Positions 49,496-59,134 of a DNA stretch of 64,000 nucleotides are shown here, piece by piece. Within the stretch, counting starts at the first letter, position 1. Each line of letters opens with the position of its first letter. A program made the position numbers and the translations under genes. The notes beneath the pieces were generated by a model. It made no database searches. It was not told the DNA's origin and worked only from the letters and a program-made list of their open reading frames with translations. This stretch comes from Jeotgalibacillus salarius. GTDB taxonomy: Bacteria; Bacillota; Bacilli; Bacillales; Jeotgalibacillaceae. The stretch spans positions 1 to 64,000 of the forward strand of contig NZ_SORX01000011.1 in the NCBI RefSeq assembly GCF_004405125.1, in the 5' to 3' direction.

Positions 49496-50776
49496 ATGTT
49501 GAAAAAGTATCTTTCTATTTTTGCAATGGTGCTGATGTTAATCGGTGTTCTTGCAGCTTGTGCACCAGACCGTGAAGAAGAATCAGGCGGTTCGACTGAT
49601 GATAATGGGGGCGGCGATTCAGAAGAAGCAGCTGATCAGCCGGAATCACTAAGTGTATGGGTTAATGACAGTGAAGAACAAAAAGCTGTACTTGATACAT
49701 TATTCGCAAAGTACACTGAAGAAACTGGAATTGAAATTGAAGTAACACCAATGAACATGCTTGACCAGGTTGAATCACTTAATCTGGATGGTCCTGCAGG
49801 AAACGGGCCTGACCTGTTTTTCCAGCCGCATGACCGTATTGGTAATATCGTCCTTCAGGGACTTGCATCACCGATCGATCTTGGTGAAGCAGAAGGTACT
49901 TATTCAGAAACAGCGATCGACGCTGTAACATATGATGGTGAAATCTATGGAGCTCCACTTGTAGTTGAAACTTATGGAACATTCTACAATAAAGACCTTG
50001 TTGAAGAAGCTCCTGCAACAATGGATGAATTAATGACAATTGCTGAAGAGCAGACAGATGCTGCTACAGAGCAGTATGGTTTCCTTATGGAGGCAGCTAA
50101 TTTCTACTTCTCATATCCATTCTTCGGCGCTAATGGCGCATATGTCTTTAACAACGAAGGCGGAACTTATGATGTAGAGGATATTGGTCTTAACAACGAA
50201 GGCGCTGTAGCTGGTGGAGAACTAATCCAGTCATGGTACAGCAATGGTTACATCCCGGTAGAAATCAACCCTGACATTATGAATGGTCTGTTCACAGACG
50301 GTAAAGTTGGCGTTGCAATCACTGGTCCTTGGAATATTCCGGCTTATGAAGAAGCGCTTGGCGACAGCCTTGGAACTGCTATTCTTCCAACAGTAGATGG
50401 CACAAACGCAACATCATTCGTAGGTGTTAAATCATGGATGGTTTCTGATTACTCAGAGAATAAAGATGCTGCAACAGATCTTGCACTATTCCTGACTAAT
50501 GAAGAGAATTCACTTGAATACTTCGAAGGTGCAGGAGAACTTCCTGCTAACCAGGCAGCTCTTGAAAGTGATGCTGTAACATCTAATGAATTAATCGCAC
50601 CATTTGCAGAACAAATTCAGTTTGGTACTCCAATGCCATCAGCTCCAGAAATGCAGCAGGTTTGGGATCCAATCAACAATGCACTGTTATTCATCGCACA
50701 AGGTGATGATGTACAGGAAGTGCTTGATGAAGCAGTTCAGCAAATCAAAGATAATATCGCAACTGCACAGCAATAA
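49496..50776 (+). CDS. malE: MalE-like maltodextrin-binding lipoprotein
   Basis: The 426-residue extracellular solute-binding protein (family 1) has a lipoprotein signal peptide with lipobox LAAC, modified cysteine at residue 22, then an acidic Gly/Ser linker. The mature domain contains GPDLFFQPHDRIGNI and KVGVAITGPWNIPAYEE, typical of MalE/CycB maltodextrin- or cyclodextrin-binding proteins. It captures sugar for MalFG. The ATG follows TAGGAGGGGTCA. A cre site and a LacI-type operator lie in its leader. A 13-bp hairpin follows, probably limiting read-through into malF. Confidence 0.92.
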   Translation: MLKKYLSIFAMVLMLIGVLAACAPDREEESGGSTDDNGGGDSEEAADQPESLSVWVNDSEEQKAVLDTLFAKYTEETGIEIEVTPMNMLDQVESLNLDGPAGNGPDLFFQPHDRIGNIVLQGLASPIDLGEAEGTYSETAIDAVTYDGEIYGAPLVVETYGTFYNKDLVEEAPATMDELMTIAEEQTDAATEQYGFLMEAANFYFSYPFFGANGAYVFNNEGGTYDVEDIGLNNEGAVAGGELIQSWYSNGYIPVEINPDIMNGLFTDGKVGVAITGPWNIPAYEEALGDSLGTAILPTVDGTNATSFVGVKSWMVSDYSENKDAATDLALFLTNEENSLEYFEGAGELPANQAALESDAVTSNELIAPFAEQIQFGTPMPSAPEMQQVWDPINNALLFIAQGDDVQEVLDEAVQQIKDNIATAQQ

Positions 50777-50790
50777 TATTCATGACAATG

Positions 50791-50821
50791 GTGGATAGAA
50801 GGATTCCCTCCTTCTATCCAC
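50791..50821 (+). other. Intercistronic hairpin between malE and malF
   Basis: GTGGATAGAAGGA (50791-50803) is perfectly complementary to 50809-50821, with a 5-nt loop and no T tract. Such hairpins often protect the binding-protein mRNA and lower expression of the downstream permease genes. Confidence 0.65.
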
Positions 50822-50870
50822 TCACTTTATAGAGAGCTATTCTCTCAACGCTCATTCGGGAGGCGATGAC

Positions 50871-52181
50871 ATGTCAACTGCTAATCCAACAGCTAGAAAG
50901 AACCATAACCCCAAGTTAGCTGTTATTCTATCAATACTTCTTGCAGGTTTAGGTCAGTTGTACAACCGCAGATATGTAAAGGGTGCTTTATTTATTATTC
51001 TTGAAGTTTCCTTCATCCTGACGCTTGGACAGTTTATTAACTACGGTATCTGGGGCATTATGACACTGGGTACACTCGCAGGAACTGATCACTCTGTATT
51101 TCTATTAATTTATGGATTTGTATCATTAATTCTTATTGCTTTTGCGGTTACTCTTTACATAGCGAATGTGAAAGATGCCAAGAGAGACGCAATCCGTCTG
51201 AAAAACGGCGAAAAAGTACCAACTTTCAAACAGGCAGCACGTAATGTTTGGGATACAGGATTCCCTTATTTCTTTGTAACCCCAGGTTTAATTATGCTTG
51301 TATTTATTGTGGTATTGCCGCTCTTATTTACAATCGCATTAGCATTTACAGACTACACTCAGTATAATCAGCCGCCAAGAAATCTCTTGAGCTGGATTGG
51401 TTTTGAAAACTTCGGACGTCTTTTCTTTGGTACAGGGTCTGGAGACAGTAATATCTGGCAGGACACTTTTATTAGTGTATTTACCTGGACAATTGTATGG
51501 ACTGTAGTAGCTACAACCCTTCAAATAGCGCTTGGATTATTCCTGGCACTTTTAGTCAACGATCCGAGAATTAAATTTAAACGTTTAATCCGGACAATCT
51601 TAATTCTTCCATGGGCAGTTCCGGCTTTCGTTACGATCCTTGTATTTGCAGCAATGTTTAATGATCGTTTCGGAGCAATAAACACGGATATACTCGCAAT
51701 GTTTGATCTTGCTATTCCTTGGCTCCAGGATCCATTCTGGACACGCATTGCGTTAATTATGATACAGACATGGCTTGGTTTCCCATTTGTGTTTGCATTA
51801 TTCACCGGGATTTTACAGAGTATCTCAAAAGACTGGTATGAAGCAGCCGAAGTTGATGGAGCCAGCCGTATGCAGAAATTCAGCAGCATCACACTTCCTC
51901 ACGTTTTGTATGCAACGGCACCGCTGTTAATTATGCAATATGCAGGAAACTTTAATAACTTTAATATTATTTACCTGTTTAATGAGGGAGGGCCAGCTGT
52001 GCGGGGTCAGAATGCCGGCGGGACTGATATCCTGATTTCATGGGTGTTTGACCTGACATTTGAATTGAATCAATATAGTATGGCCGCTGCCATTACATTA
52101 ATCCTTGGATTAATCGTCACAGGTTTTGCCTTCTTCCAGTTCAGAAGAACGAGATCGTTTAAAGAGGAGGGGAATATTTAA
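50871..52181 (+). CDS. malF: MalF-like maltodextrin ABC permease
   Basis: The 436-residue protein has about eight membrane helices. An N-terminal extension with LAGLGQLYNRRYVKGA resembles the short TM2-like region found in Firmicute MalF proteins, followed by the permease domain. The ABC-contact EAA loop is EAAEVDGASRMQKF. It forms the membrane pore with MalG; the ATPase (MsmX-type) is probably encoded elsewhere, since none is in this cluster. The ATG follows CGGGAGGCGATGAC. Its stop overlaps the malG start by one base. Confidence 0.92.
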   Translation: MSTANPTARKNHNPKLAVILSILLAGLGQLYNRRYVKGALFIILEVSFILTLGQFINYGIWGIMTLGTLAGTDHSVFLLIYGFVSLILIAFAVTLYIANVKDAKRDAIRLKNGEKVPTFKQAARNVWDTGFPYFFVTPGLIMLVFIVVLPLLFTIALAFTDYTQYNQPPRNLLSWIGFENFGRLFFGTGSGDSNIWQDTFISVFTWTIVWTVVATTLQIALGLFLALLVNDPRIKFKRLIRTILILPWAVPAFVTILVFAAMFNDRFGAINTDILAMFDLAIPWLQDPFWTRIALIMIQTWLGFPFVFALFTGILQSISKDWYEAAEVDGASRMQKFSSITLPHVLYATAPLLIMQYAGNFNNFNIIYLFNEGGPAVRGQNAGGTDILISWVFDLTFELNQYSMAAAITLILGLIVTGFAFFQFRRTRSFKEEGNI

Positions 52182-53023
52182 TGAGTAAGAAATTGAAATC
52201 GAATCTCGAAGTAGCATTGATTTATCTATTCCTTGCTTTTATGGCTGTAATTATTGGCTATCCTCTTCTTTGGACGGTGGGTATGTCACTGAATCCCGGA
52301 ACAAGTCTTTATTCAGCTCAGCTGATTCCGGACAACTGGTCGCTTGTTCACTACAAATGGTTGTTTACAGATCCGAGCAGTGATTATTTAACCTGGTACA
52401 AGAACAGCGTACTTGTTGCCATTGCAAATGCTTTCTTCTCAGTTGTGCTGACATCTTTCGTAGCTTATGCGTTTTCACGCTACAAATTTACCGGTCGTAA
52501 ATACGGTTTGTACGCATTTCTTCTATTACAAATGTTCCCTGTAATCATGGGAATGGTTGCGATTTACGTTATGCTGAACATGATCGGTCTGCTTGATTCA
52601 CTAGTTGGACTTACTTTGATATATATCGGTGGTCAAATACCGTTCAACGCTTGGCTCGTTAAAGGATATTTTGATACAATACCTAAGGAGCTTGATGAAG
52701 CTGCAAGAATTGATGGTGCCGGTCATTTAAGCGTGTTTTTCAAAATTATGCTTCCGCTGGCCAAGCCGATTCTCGGTGTTGTTGCCCTGTTTAATTTCAT
52801 GGCGCCATTTGTTGACTTCCTGTTGCCGCGTATTATTCTCAGAAATCCTGAAAACTTTACGCTTGCACTGGGGCTATTCAACTTTATCAGTAATCAATTT
52901 GATAATAACTTTACGCGATTTGCAGCGGGATCAATTTTGATCGCTGTACCAATTGCACTCGTCTATCTATTTTCTCAGCGTTACCTGATTTCAGGACTGA
53001 CTGCTGGCGGTACGAAAGGTTAA
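52181..53023 (+). CDS. malG: MalG-like maltodextrin ABC permease
   Basis: The 280-residue permease has six membrane helices and the EAA loop ELDEAARIDGAGHLSVF. Text such as FSRYKFTGRKYGL and LQMFPVIMGMVAIYV is typical of MalG. It pairs with MalF. The ribosome-binding site AAAGAGGAGGGGAATATTT lies in the end of malF. It ends in GLTAGGTKG, the usual MalG tail. Confidence 0.93.
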   Translation: MSKKLKSNLEVALIYLFLAFMAVIIGYPLLWTVGMSLNPGTSLYSAQLIPDNWSLVHYKWLFTDPSSDYLTWYKNSVLVAIANAFFSVVLTSFVAYAFSRYKFTGRKYGLYAFLLLQMFPVIMGMVAIYVMLNMIGLLDSLVGLTLIYIGGQIPFNAWLVKGYFDTIPKELDEAARIDGAGHLSVFFKIMLPLAKPILGVVALFNFMAPFVDFLLPRIILRNPENFTLALGLFNFISNQFDNNFTRFAAGSILIAVPIALVYLFSQRYLISGLTAGGTKG

Positions 53024-53104
53024 TCACTTATACTGATGCATTCTTAAAAGCACATAGCTTACGTAACTTCGGATATATTTTCCGTTAAAGGAGGAGGGGC
53101 AGAG

Positions 53105-54649
53105 GTGAGAAGAGTCAGTGCTCTTTTACTCATCACTATCCTCCTTTTTAATAGCGCTTTTTCAAGTGAAGCTGGCGCTGTTGAAAAGGAAGAGAGAATG
53201 TGGCAGGATGAATCAATTTATTTCCTCATGGTGGATCGTTTTTTAAATGGTGACACCTCAAATGATTTTACAGTGAACACACAGGATCCATTAGCTTATC
53301 ACGGTGGCGATTTCCAGGGGATTATGAATGAACTGGATCATATTGAAGAAATGGGCTTTACGGCCATCTGGCTTACTCCGATCTTCTCCAATGAAGAAGA
53401 TGGATATCACGGCTACTGGATTGACGATTTTTATGAAACAGAAGAACATTTCGGAACAATTGAAGAATTTAAAGCACTTGTTGATGAAGCACATGACAGA
53501 GGGCTGAAAGTCATTCTGGATTTTGTTGTGAATCATACAGCACCGACTCACCCCTGGATTTCAGATTCTGAAAGAGAAGACTGGTACCATGAAGAGCAGC
53601 CGATCAGGGACAACAACGACCCCGAGCAGCTTGAAAACGGCTGGATCTATGGCTTGCCTGATCTGAATACTGAAAATCCTGAAGTGCGGGAATATTTATT
53701 TGATGCTGCTAAATGGTGGATTGAAGAAACAGATATTGATGGCTACCGTCTTGATACGGTTAAACATGTTCCTGCTGAATTTTGGACTGAGTTTTCTTCA
53801 GAAGTGAAGTCAGTGAAAGATGACTTTTATCTGATAGGAGAAGTGTATGATACTGATATAAGAAAAATTGCAGAGTATGCCGATACCGGAATCGACGGTT
53901 TTGTGGATTTTCCGCTTGCTGAACAGATGAGAAACGCTTTTCAGACTGTCGATCAGTCTACATCCAGACTGTTCAATTACTGGGATTATAACCAGCAATT
54001 TTTCGACAATCCTTATGTAATGGGTAATTTTATTGATAATCATGATATGTCACGTTTTACGAGACTGGCTGCTGATAATAACATGTTCCCTGGAACAAGA
54101 TGGGAGCTTGCAACTGTCTTTATGTTTACTGTTCCAGGTATTCCGATCATGTATTACGGTTCTGAAATCGCTCTGGATGGTGGAGAGGACCCTGATAACC
54201 GCAGACTGATGGACTTTAATGTGGATGAAGAGCTGAAAGAATTTATCGGAAATGTTGGTGAATTGAGACAGGACCTTCCTTCTCTGACCAGAGGGACACT
54301 CAATGTGCTGCATAATGACGCTGGTATGCTTTTGTATGAACGGGAGTATGAGGATGAAAAAACTGTCATAGCCATTAACAATACGAGCGAAACGCAGACG
54401 ATTGACTTGCCGGTTTCAGATTATCGTGATGGCAGCGAGCTTCGCGGGTTATTAAATGGCGATCTTGTAAGAGAAGAAAACGGGCATTTTAGAATCATAT
54501 TAGATCGTGAAGTTGCTGAAATCTATGTAGTGGCAGAAGAGACTGGGATCAATTACGGATTTTTAGCTTTAATTGCTGCCGTGTGGATTTTCTTTATCGG
54601 TTTGTTTATATTTATGAGGAAGAAAGGGAATAGAAAATCAAAAGCTTAG
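53105..54649 (+). CDS. Secreted alpha-amylase-family enzyme with C-terminal membrane anchor
   Basis: The 514-residue GH13 enzyme has a signal peptide (residues 1-26), the amylase motifs DFVVNHTAP, GYRLDTVKH with the nucleophile aspartate, LIGEVYD with the catalytic glutamate and FIDNHDMSRF, and a C-terminal hydrophobic helix (about 481-502) followed by a basic tail (RKKGNRKSKA). This predicts an enzyme displayed outside the cell and tethered to the membrane, feeding MalEFG. The GTG start follows AAAGGAGGAGGGG. Its last codons and stop form a perfect hairpin. Substrate (starch, maltodextrin or cyclodextrin) is not decided. Confidence 0.9.
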   Translation: MRRVSALLLITILLFNSAFSSEAGAVEKEERMWQDESIYFLMVDRFLNGDTSNDFTVNTQDPLAYHGGDFQGIMNELDHIEEMGFTAIWLTPIFSNEEDGYHGYWIDDFYETEEHFGTIEEFKALVDEAHDRGLKVILDFVVNHTAPTHPWISDSEREDWYHEEQPIRDNNDPEQLENGWIYGLPDLNTENPEVREYLFDAAKWWIEETDIDGYRLDTVKHVPAEFWTEFSSEVKSVKDDFYLIGEVYDTDIRKIAEYADTGIDGFVDFPLAEQMRNAFQTVDQSTSRLFNYWDYNQQFFDNPYVMGNFIDNHDMSRFTRLAADNNMFPGTRWELATVFMFTVPGIPIMYYGSEIALDGGEDPDNRRLMDFNVDEELKEFIGNVGELRQDLPSLTRGTLNVLHNDAGMLLYEREYEDEKTVIAINNTSETQTIDLPVSDYRDGSELRGLLNGDLVREENGHFRIILDREVAEIYVVAEETGINYGFLALIAAVWIFFIGLFIFMRKKGNRKSKA

Positions 54650-54662
54650 AGCTTTTGATTTT
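54634..54662 (+). terminator. Hairpin spanning the amylase stop codon
   Basis: AAAATCAAAAGCT (54634-54646) is perfectly complementary to AGCTTTTGATTTT (54650-54662); the TAG stop is the loop. The stem is AT-rich and the downstream T tract weak, so it may only attenuate transcription into the regulator gene. Confidence 0.6.
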
Positions 54663-54699
54663 AATGATTTTGTAAGCGTAATCACAGGAGGTGACCATC

Positions 54700-55731
54700 A
54701 TGTCTGTCACAATTAAAGATGTAGCTAAAGCTGCTAACGTAGCGCCATCAACTGTTTCAAGAGTAATCGCAAATAATCCCCGAATCAGTGAGCGTACAAA
54801 AGTAAAAGTAAGAGAAGCGATGGATCAGCTTGGCTATCATCCGAATTTTATTGCTAGAAGTCTAGCGAATCAGTCTACACAGGTGATCGGACTAGTCACT
54901 CCAGGTTCATCTGACGTATTCTTTCAAAACCCTTTCTTCCCGACGGTATTAAGGGGTTTAAATGAAGGGGCTCATGAACATCAATATGCGCTGCAGCTGG
55001 TAACAGGTAAAAACGAAGAAGACATTTATAACGGAGTTGTTCAAATGGTTCAGGGAGGCCGTGTGGATGGTGTTGTTTTACTCTACTCTAAAGTTGAGGA
55101 CAGAATATTATCCTATCTGCAGGAACGAAATTTTCCTTTTGTCATGATCGGAAAACCGTATAAAATGCCAGAAAGTATTACGCATGTTGATAATGATAAT
55201 ATTCAGGCAGGGTTTGACGCGACAGAATTTCTGATTGGAATTGGCCATGAAAGAATTGCTTTTGTTGGTGGAGATAATAAGCTGGTTGTAACTGTAGAAA
55301 GACTTGAAGGCTATAAAGAAGCACTCAAGAAAGCAGGACTCCCGTATCACCCACGTTATACAGTACATGAAACCTTTTTACTTGAAGGTGGTAAAGATGC
55401 GATATGCGCCTTAATGGAGCTGCCCGAAAATGAAAGACCGACTGCACTCCTTGTTACAGATGACCTGATGTCATTGGGTGTGTTAAACACTTTAAGTGAA
55501 TTGGATATGACAGTGCCTGAAGATATTTCGATTATCAGTTTTAATAACGTTTTATTTTCTGAAATGTCCAGACCACCATTAACTTCAGTTGACATTAATA
55601 TTTTTCAGCTGGGATATGAAGCTTCTTCCCAGTTAATTAAAAGGGTTGAACATAAGGACGAACCACATCACCGCATAACGGTTCCGCACCATATCATAGC
55701 AAGATTTTCAACAGAATATGTAAAAAAATAA
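54700..55731 (+). CDS. malR: LacI-family regulator of the maltodextrin genes (MalR-like)
   Basis: The 343-residue protein has an N-terminal LacI helix-turn-helix (IKDVAKAANVAPSTVSRVI), a hinge region and a periplasmic-binding-like effector domain (FVGGDNKLVVTVERLEGY, LLVTDDLMSLGVL). It probably binds the operators at 49449-49464 and 49264-49276 and is released by maltose or maltodextrin. The ATG at 54700 follows CAGGAGGTGACC. It is the last gene of the mal cluster and ends in a strong bidirectional terminator. The effector is inferred from context. Confidence 0.9.
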   Translation: MSVTIKDVAKAANVAPSTVSRVIANNPRISERTKVKVREAMDQLGYHPNFIARSLANQSTQVIGLVTPGSSDVFFQNPFFPTVLRGLNEGAHEHQYALQLVTGKNEEDIYNGVVQMVQGGRVDGVVLLYSKVEDRILSYLQERNFPFVMIGKPYKMPESITHVDNDNIQAGFDATEFLIGIGHERIAFVGGDNKLVVTVERLEGYKEALKKAGLPYHPRYTVHETFLLEGGKDAICALMELPENERPTALLVTDDLMSLGVLNTLSELDMTVPEDISIISFNNVLFSEMSRPPLTSVDINIFQLGYEASSQLIKRVEHKDEPHHRITVPHHIIARFSTEYVKK

Positions 55732-55758
55732 AAGAACCCGCGGGTTCTTTTATTTTTT
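55723..55758. terminator. Bidirectional terminator, perfect 18-bp palindrome
   Basis: AAAAAATAAAAGAACCCG is directly followed by its complement (55741-55758). Both convergent genes end inside it: the malR stop lies in the left arm and the stop of the 55750 gene in the right. Confidence 0.9.
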
Positions 55759-57099
55759 CTTCAGTTTCTTCATCGCTTTATAGCCTATCATGTTCACAGG
55801 ATCCTTTGGGGAGCTGTAGGGCGGGGCATAGGCGATCTCCAGGGTTTGCAGATCATCTACAGTTAATCCCCCGGTGATCGCTGTGCTGATTACGTCTATG
55901 CGCTTATCAGCACCTGGACCGACTGCCTGTGCACCAAATATTTTTCCATTTTCAGAAGAGAAATGAACAATCAGTGACAGCTTTGCTGCACCAGGGTAAT
56001 AGCCTGCATGCTGTCTTGCATTCAACTCTACTGTTTCGAAAGACAGATTCATTTTTTCTAAGGAAAAAGCATTGTGACCGACAACTGCGGCAGTTTGCTC
56101 AAACACCTTACAAATAGCAGTACCTAAAATCCCTTTGAACGGAATCGGGTTATCAATGATATGTCTGGCAGCAATATAAGCTTCACGATGAGCAACCCAG
56201 GCAAGTGGGACTTGTTTTGGCTTACCGGTAATGAAATCAACAGACTCAATGACATCGCCGATTGCATAAATATGCTCATCATCCGTTTGCATATATTCAT
56301 TTACCTTCACACCGCCAGTCGTTCCAATTGAAAGACCGGCATGCTCTGCAAGATGGGTATTAGGCTTGATACCTACAGCCAGTAAAAGAAAGTCTGCCTC
56401 GATTACTGATCCGTCAGATAGCTTGAGTGAATGATCTTCATTAATTTGCTTAACTGTAGATGATAAATGGAGGTCAACGTCATTTTCAAGCAATTCATCC
56501 TCCAGTATGTTAGAAAATTCAGGCTCAAGAAGATTAAGGACGTGCTGTGAACGCTGAACAAGGTGCACCTTTATTCCGCGAGCTTTAAAGTTCTCTGCCA
56601 TCTCCAGTCCTATAAAGCCACCACCAACAAGACAGACAGATTGATAATTCTTCTGAGTAATATGCTCATCAAGTTTCAGCATGTCTTTAAATGAACGGAG
56701 GCTGTAGCAATTTCCTCTGTCAAGGTGTTTAATGTCCGGAACGATTGGAACAGCACCAGGCGAATAGACAAGCTTGTCGTAGTGTTCATCATATGTGTCA
56801 TTCAGGATATGATCTTTTACAGTCACCGTTTTTTTATCTCTATTTATGCTGATTACTTCGTGACGGATCCGTACTTCAATATTTTTGTCCTTTTGAAAAG
56901 ATTCAGGTGTAGCAGCAATAAGATGTTCCTTTTCTTTCACAAAACCGCCAAGATAATATGGCAGGCCGCAGTTTGCAAAAGACATCGTCCCATCCTTTTC
57001 AAACACGATGATTTCAGCTTGATCATCAAGCATTCTGAGCTGGGAAGCAAATGTAGCTCCTCCTGCGACACCGCCTATAACAAGTACTTTCTTGGTCAT
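55750..57099 (-). CDS. cdr: CoA-disulfide reductase / NADH oxidase-like flavoprotein
   Basis: The 449-residue pyridine nucleotide-disulfide oxidoreductase has an N-terminal FAD motif (VLVIGGVAGGATFASQ), the single redox cysteine C44 in FANCGLPYYLGG, an NAD(P)H-binding motif (VCLVGGGFIGLEMAE) and YAIGDVIESVD. The single-cysteine SFxNCGLPYY motif is that of CoA-disulfide reductases and NADH oxidases; the exact activity needs testing, though CoA-disulfide reduction is favoured. The ATG follows TAGGAATGGTTAG, 13 bases after the degV gene, so the two form an operon. Confidence 0.85.
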   Translation of the reverse strand: MTKKVLVIGGVAGGATFASQLRMLDDQAEIIVFEKDGTMSFANCGLPYYLGGFVKEKEHLIAATPESFQKDKNIEVRIRHEVISINRDKKTVTVKDHILNDTYDEHYDKLVYSPGAVPIVPDIKHLDRGNCYSLRSFKDMLKLDEHITQKNYQSVCLVGGGFIGLEMAENFKARGIKVHLVQRSQHVLNLLEPEFSNILEDELLENDVDLHLSSTVKQINEDHSLKLSDGSVIEADFLLLAVGIKPNTHLAEHAGLSIGTTGGVKVNEYMQTDDEHIYAIGDVIESVDFITGKPKQVPLAWVAHREAYIAARHIIDNPIPFKGILGTAICKVFEQTAAVVGHNAFSLEKMNLSFETVELNARQHAGYYPGAAKLSLIVHFSSENGKIFGAQAVGPGADKRIDVISTAITGGLTVDDLQTLEIAYAPPYSSPKDPVNMIGYKAMKKLKKK

Positions 57100-57112
57100 C
57101 TAACCATTCCTA

Positions 57113-57976
57113 TCATCGTGAAGATTTTTTGTTCAGAAAGAAAATTGCAAGTGTGCCAGGTCCTGCGTGAGCACCAACAGCGGAACCGATCATACCCGTA
57201 AAAAATGTTGAAGTTCCGAACTCATTCTCAATCATTGTTTTCATTTCTTCAGCCAGTTCCGCATCGTCTCCGTGGCTGATTCCAATGATTTGCTGGTCGA
57301 GCTGGTCTCCACGTTCATTCATCACTTCAATAATTCTTTTTAACAGTTTTTTCTTTCCGCGGAGCTTTTCAAGCGGTACCAGCTTACCATCTTCTACATG
57401 TAACAGAGGTTTAATATTTAAGAGGCCTCCTATAAATGCAGATGCTTTTGAAACCCGTCCCCCTTTTGCAAGATAATCCAGGTCTTCTACAGTAAATAGA
57501 TGCTCCATGTGCTTAAGCTGAAAATTCGCTTCGTCTAAAATTTCTTCAAATGCTGCCCCTTCAGAAAGCATTTCAGCAGCTTTCACCACGACCAGGCCAT
57601 AACCAAGGGAAGCACATTTTGTATCTATTATTGTCAAATCAAGATCAGGATACTCCTCTTTTACCTGATCTCTTATCATTACTCCCGTTTGATAAGTTCC
57701 TGAAAGTTCAGAAGAGAAAGCAATATACAGACCTTTTTTTCCTGATTTCGCAAGAGCCGTAAACTCTTCTTCCATTTTTTTTGGACTCACCTGTGATGTT
57801 TTTGGGTGTCCGCCATTTCTAATTGAATCGAAGACATCTTTTGAGTTAATTGTAACCAGGTCTTCATATTCTTCATCATCAATATGTACATGGAGGGGAA
57901 GGAGTGTTATATTATGTTCTGTAAAAAATTCAGCAGGTAAATCGCTTGCGCTGTCTGCAAATAATTGGATAGTCAT
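57113..57976 (-). CDS. degV: DegV-family fatty acid-binding protein (YitS-like)
   Basis: The 287-residue DegV-family protein has FADSASDLPAEF at the start, TSQVSPKKM, IDTKCASLGYG and YLAKGGRVSKAS. DegV/FakB proteins bind a fatty acid and present it to the kinase FakA for phosphorylation. B. subtilis has a DegV gene (yitS) next to yitT, as here. It is first in an operon with the flavoprotein gene. The ATG follows TTAAAGGAGCTCACTAA. Confidence 0.92.
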   Translation of the reverse strand: MTIQLFADSASDLPAEFFTEHNITLLPLHVHIDDEEYEDLVTINSKDVFDSIRNGGHPKTSQVSPKKMEEEFTALAKSGKKGLYIAFSSELSGTYQTGVMIRDQVKEEYPDLDLTIIDTKCASLGYGLVVVKAAEMLSEGAAFEEILDEANFQLKHMEHLFTVEDLDYLAKGGRVSKASAFIGGLLNIKPLLHVEDGKLVPLEKLRGKKKLLKRIIEVMNERGDQLDQQIIGISHGDDAELAEEMKTMIENEFGTSTFFTGMIGSAVGAHAGPGTLAIFFLNKKSSR

Positions 57977-58113
57977 TTAGTGAGCTCCTTTAATGTTAGT
58001 TATAGTGTTAAGTTTAGCGATTAAATGAAACATTTACAATCACATTAGTGTTTTTGGCTCTAAAATTGATAAAGTAAAAGTGAACAGGAGAAAGAGGAAG
58101 GGGAGGGTGAAGT

Positions 58114-59007
58114 GTGGCAGAAATAAAAGACGCTTTCAGTATAAAGAAAGTATCAAAAGATACCTTATGGTTAGAATCGAAAAAAATTGCGATCGTCATT
58201 ATAGGTGCTGTACTAAACGCAATTGCACTGAATTTATTTCTGATACCGGCAAATGTATTTGCCAGTGGTTTCACAGGAGCAGCACAGCTATTATCTAATA
58301 TTTTTTATGACTTTACTCCTATTAATATTTCAACAGGGGTACTGCTTTTGATCTTAAATATCCCTGCAATTGTTTTGGGCTGGCTCAGAGTAGGTAAGAT
58401 GTTTACAATTTACAGTCTGATCTCAGTCGGATTTACGACAATTGCACTTGAGATTATACCGATTGTTGAAGTATCTCCTGATATATTGCTGAATGCAGTA
58501 TTCGGTGGAGTGATCGCTGGTATTGGGGTCGGATTGACGCTTAAATGGGGTGCCTCCACAGGGGGTATGGACATTATTGCGATGATTCTGTCACGTTTGA
58601 ATGATAAGCCTGTTGGTATTTATTTCTTCTTGATGAACTCAGGTATCATTCTTCTTGCAAGTATGATTTTCGGCTGGGAAAAAGGCTTATATACACTGGT
58701 TACACTTTATGCCTCTACGCGAATGATCGATGCGCTTCACACGAGACATGAAAAACTGACTGCGATGATTGTCACAGATAAGTCTTCAGTTCTGAAAAAA
58801 GCGATTCATGACAAACTGGTGCGCGGAATCACGATTTTACCTGCCCGCGGCGCATTTGCAGATGATCCGAAAGAAATGCTGATTATTGTCATCACGCGTT
58901 ATGAACTGTTCGAACTGGAACGGATCATTCATAAGGCAGATCCGCATGCTTTTACAAATATTATTCAGACAACCGGTATCTTTGGTTTTTTCCGGAAAGA
59001 GGATTAA
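58114..59007 (+). CDS. yitT: YitT-family membrane protein (DUF161/DUF2179)
   Basis: The 297-residue protein has about five or six N-terminal membrane helices (residues 30-190; NLFLIPANVFASGFTGAAQLL is typical) and a C-terminal soluble DUF2179 domain (MLIIVITRYELFELERIIHKADPHAFT). Function unknown; homologues are common in Firmicutes. The GTG at 58114 follows GGAAGGGGAGGGTGAAGT. Divergent from degV. B. subtilis yitT is the positional orthologue. Confidence 0.9.
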   Translation: MAEIKDAFSIKKVSKDTLWLESKKIAIVIIGAVLNAIALNLFLIPANVFASGFTGAAQLLSNIFYDFTPINISTGVLLLILNIPAIVLGWLRVGKMFTIYSLISVGFTTIALEIIPIVEVSPDILLNAVFGGVIAGIGVGLTLKWGASTGGMDIIAMILSRLNDKPVGIYFFLMNSGIILLASMIFGWEKGLYTLVTLYASTRMIDALHTRHEKLTAMIVTDKSSVLKKAIHDKLVRGITILPARGAFADDPKEMLIIVITRYELFELERIIHKADPHAFTNIIQTTGIFGFFRKED

Positions 59008-59009
59008 AT

Positions 59010-59057
59010 AAAGACCGGAACGATGCATGTATGTTGTGCAATCGTTCCGGTCTTTTT
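59010..59057. terminator. yitT terminator
   Basis: AAAGACCGGAACGATTGC-type arms (59010-59026 and 59037-59054) pair almost perfectly around a short loop and are followed by TTTTTAAA. Confidence 0.88.
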
Positions 59058-59134
59058 AAATGTCAGGCTTTGCCCCAATCATTTACTGTGTACATACATG
59101 ACTGAACTTTAATACAAACAGGGGCATATCACAT

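Noticed and set aside
58014-58298. Short frames on both strands between degV and yitT
   Set aside because: They have no ribosome-binding sites and overlap the yitT start; this is a divergent promoter region.
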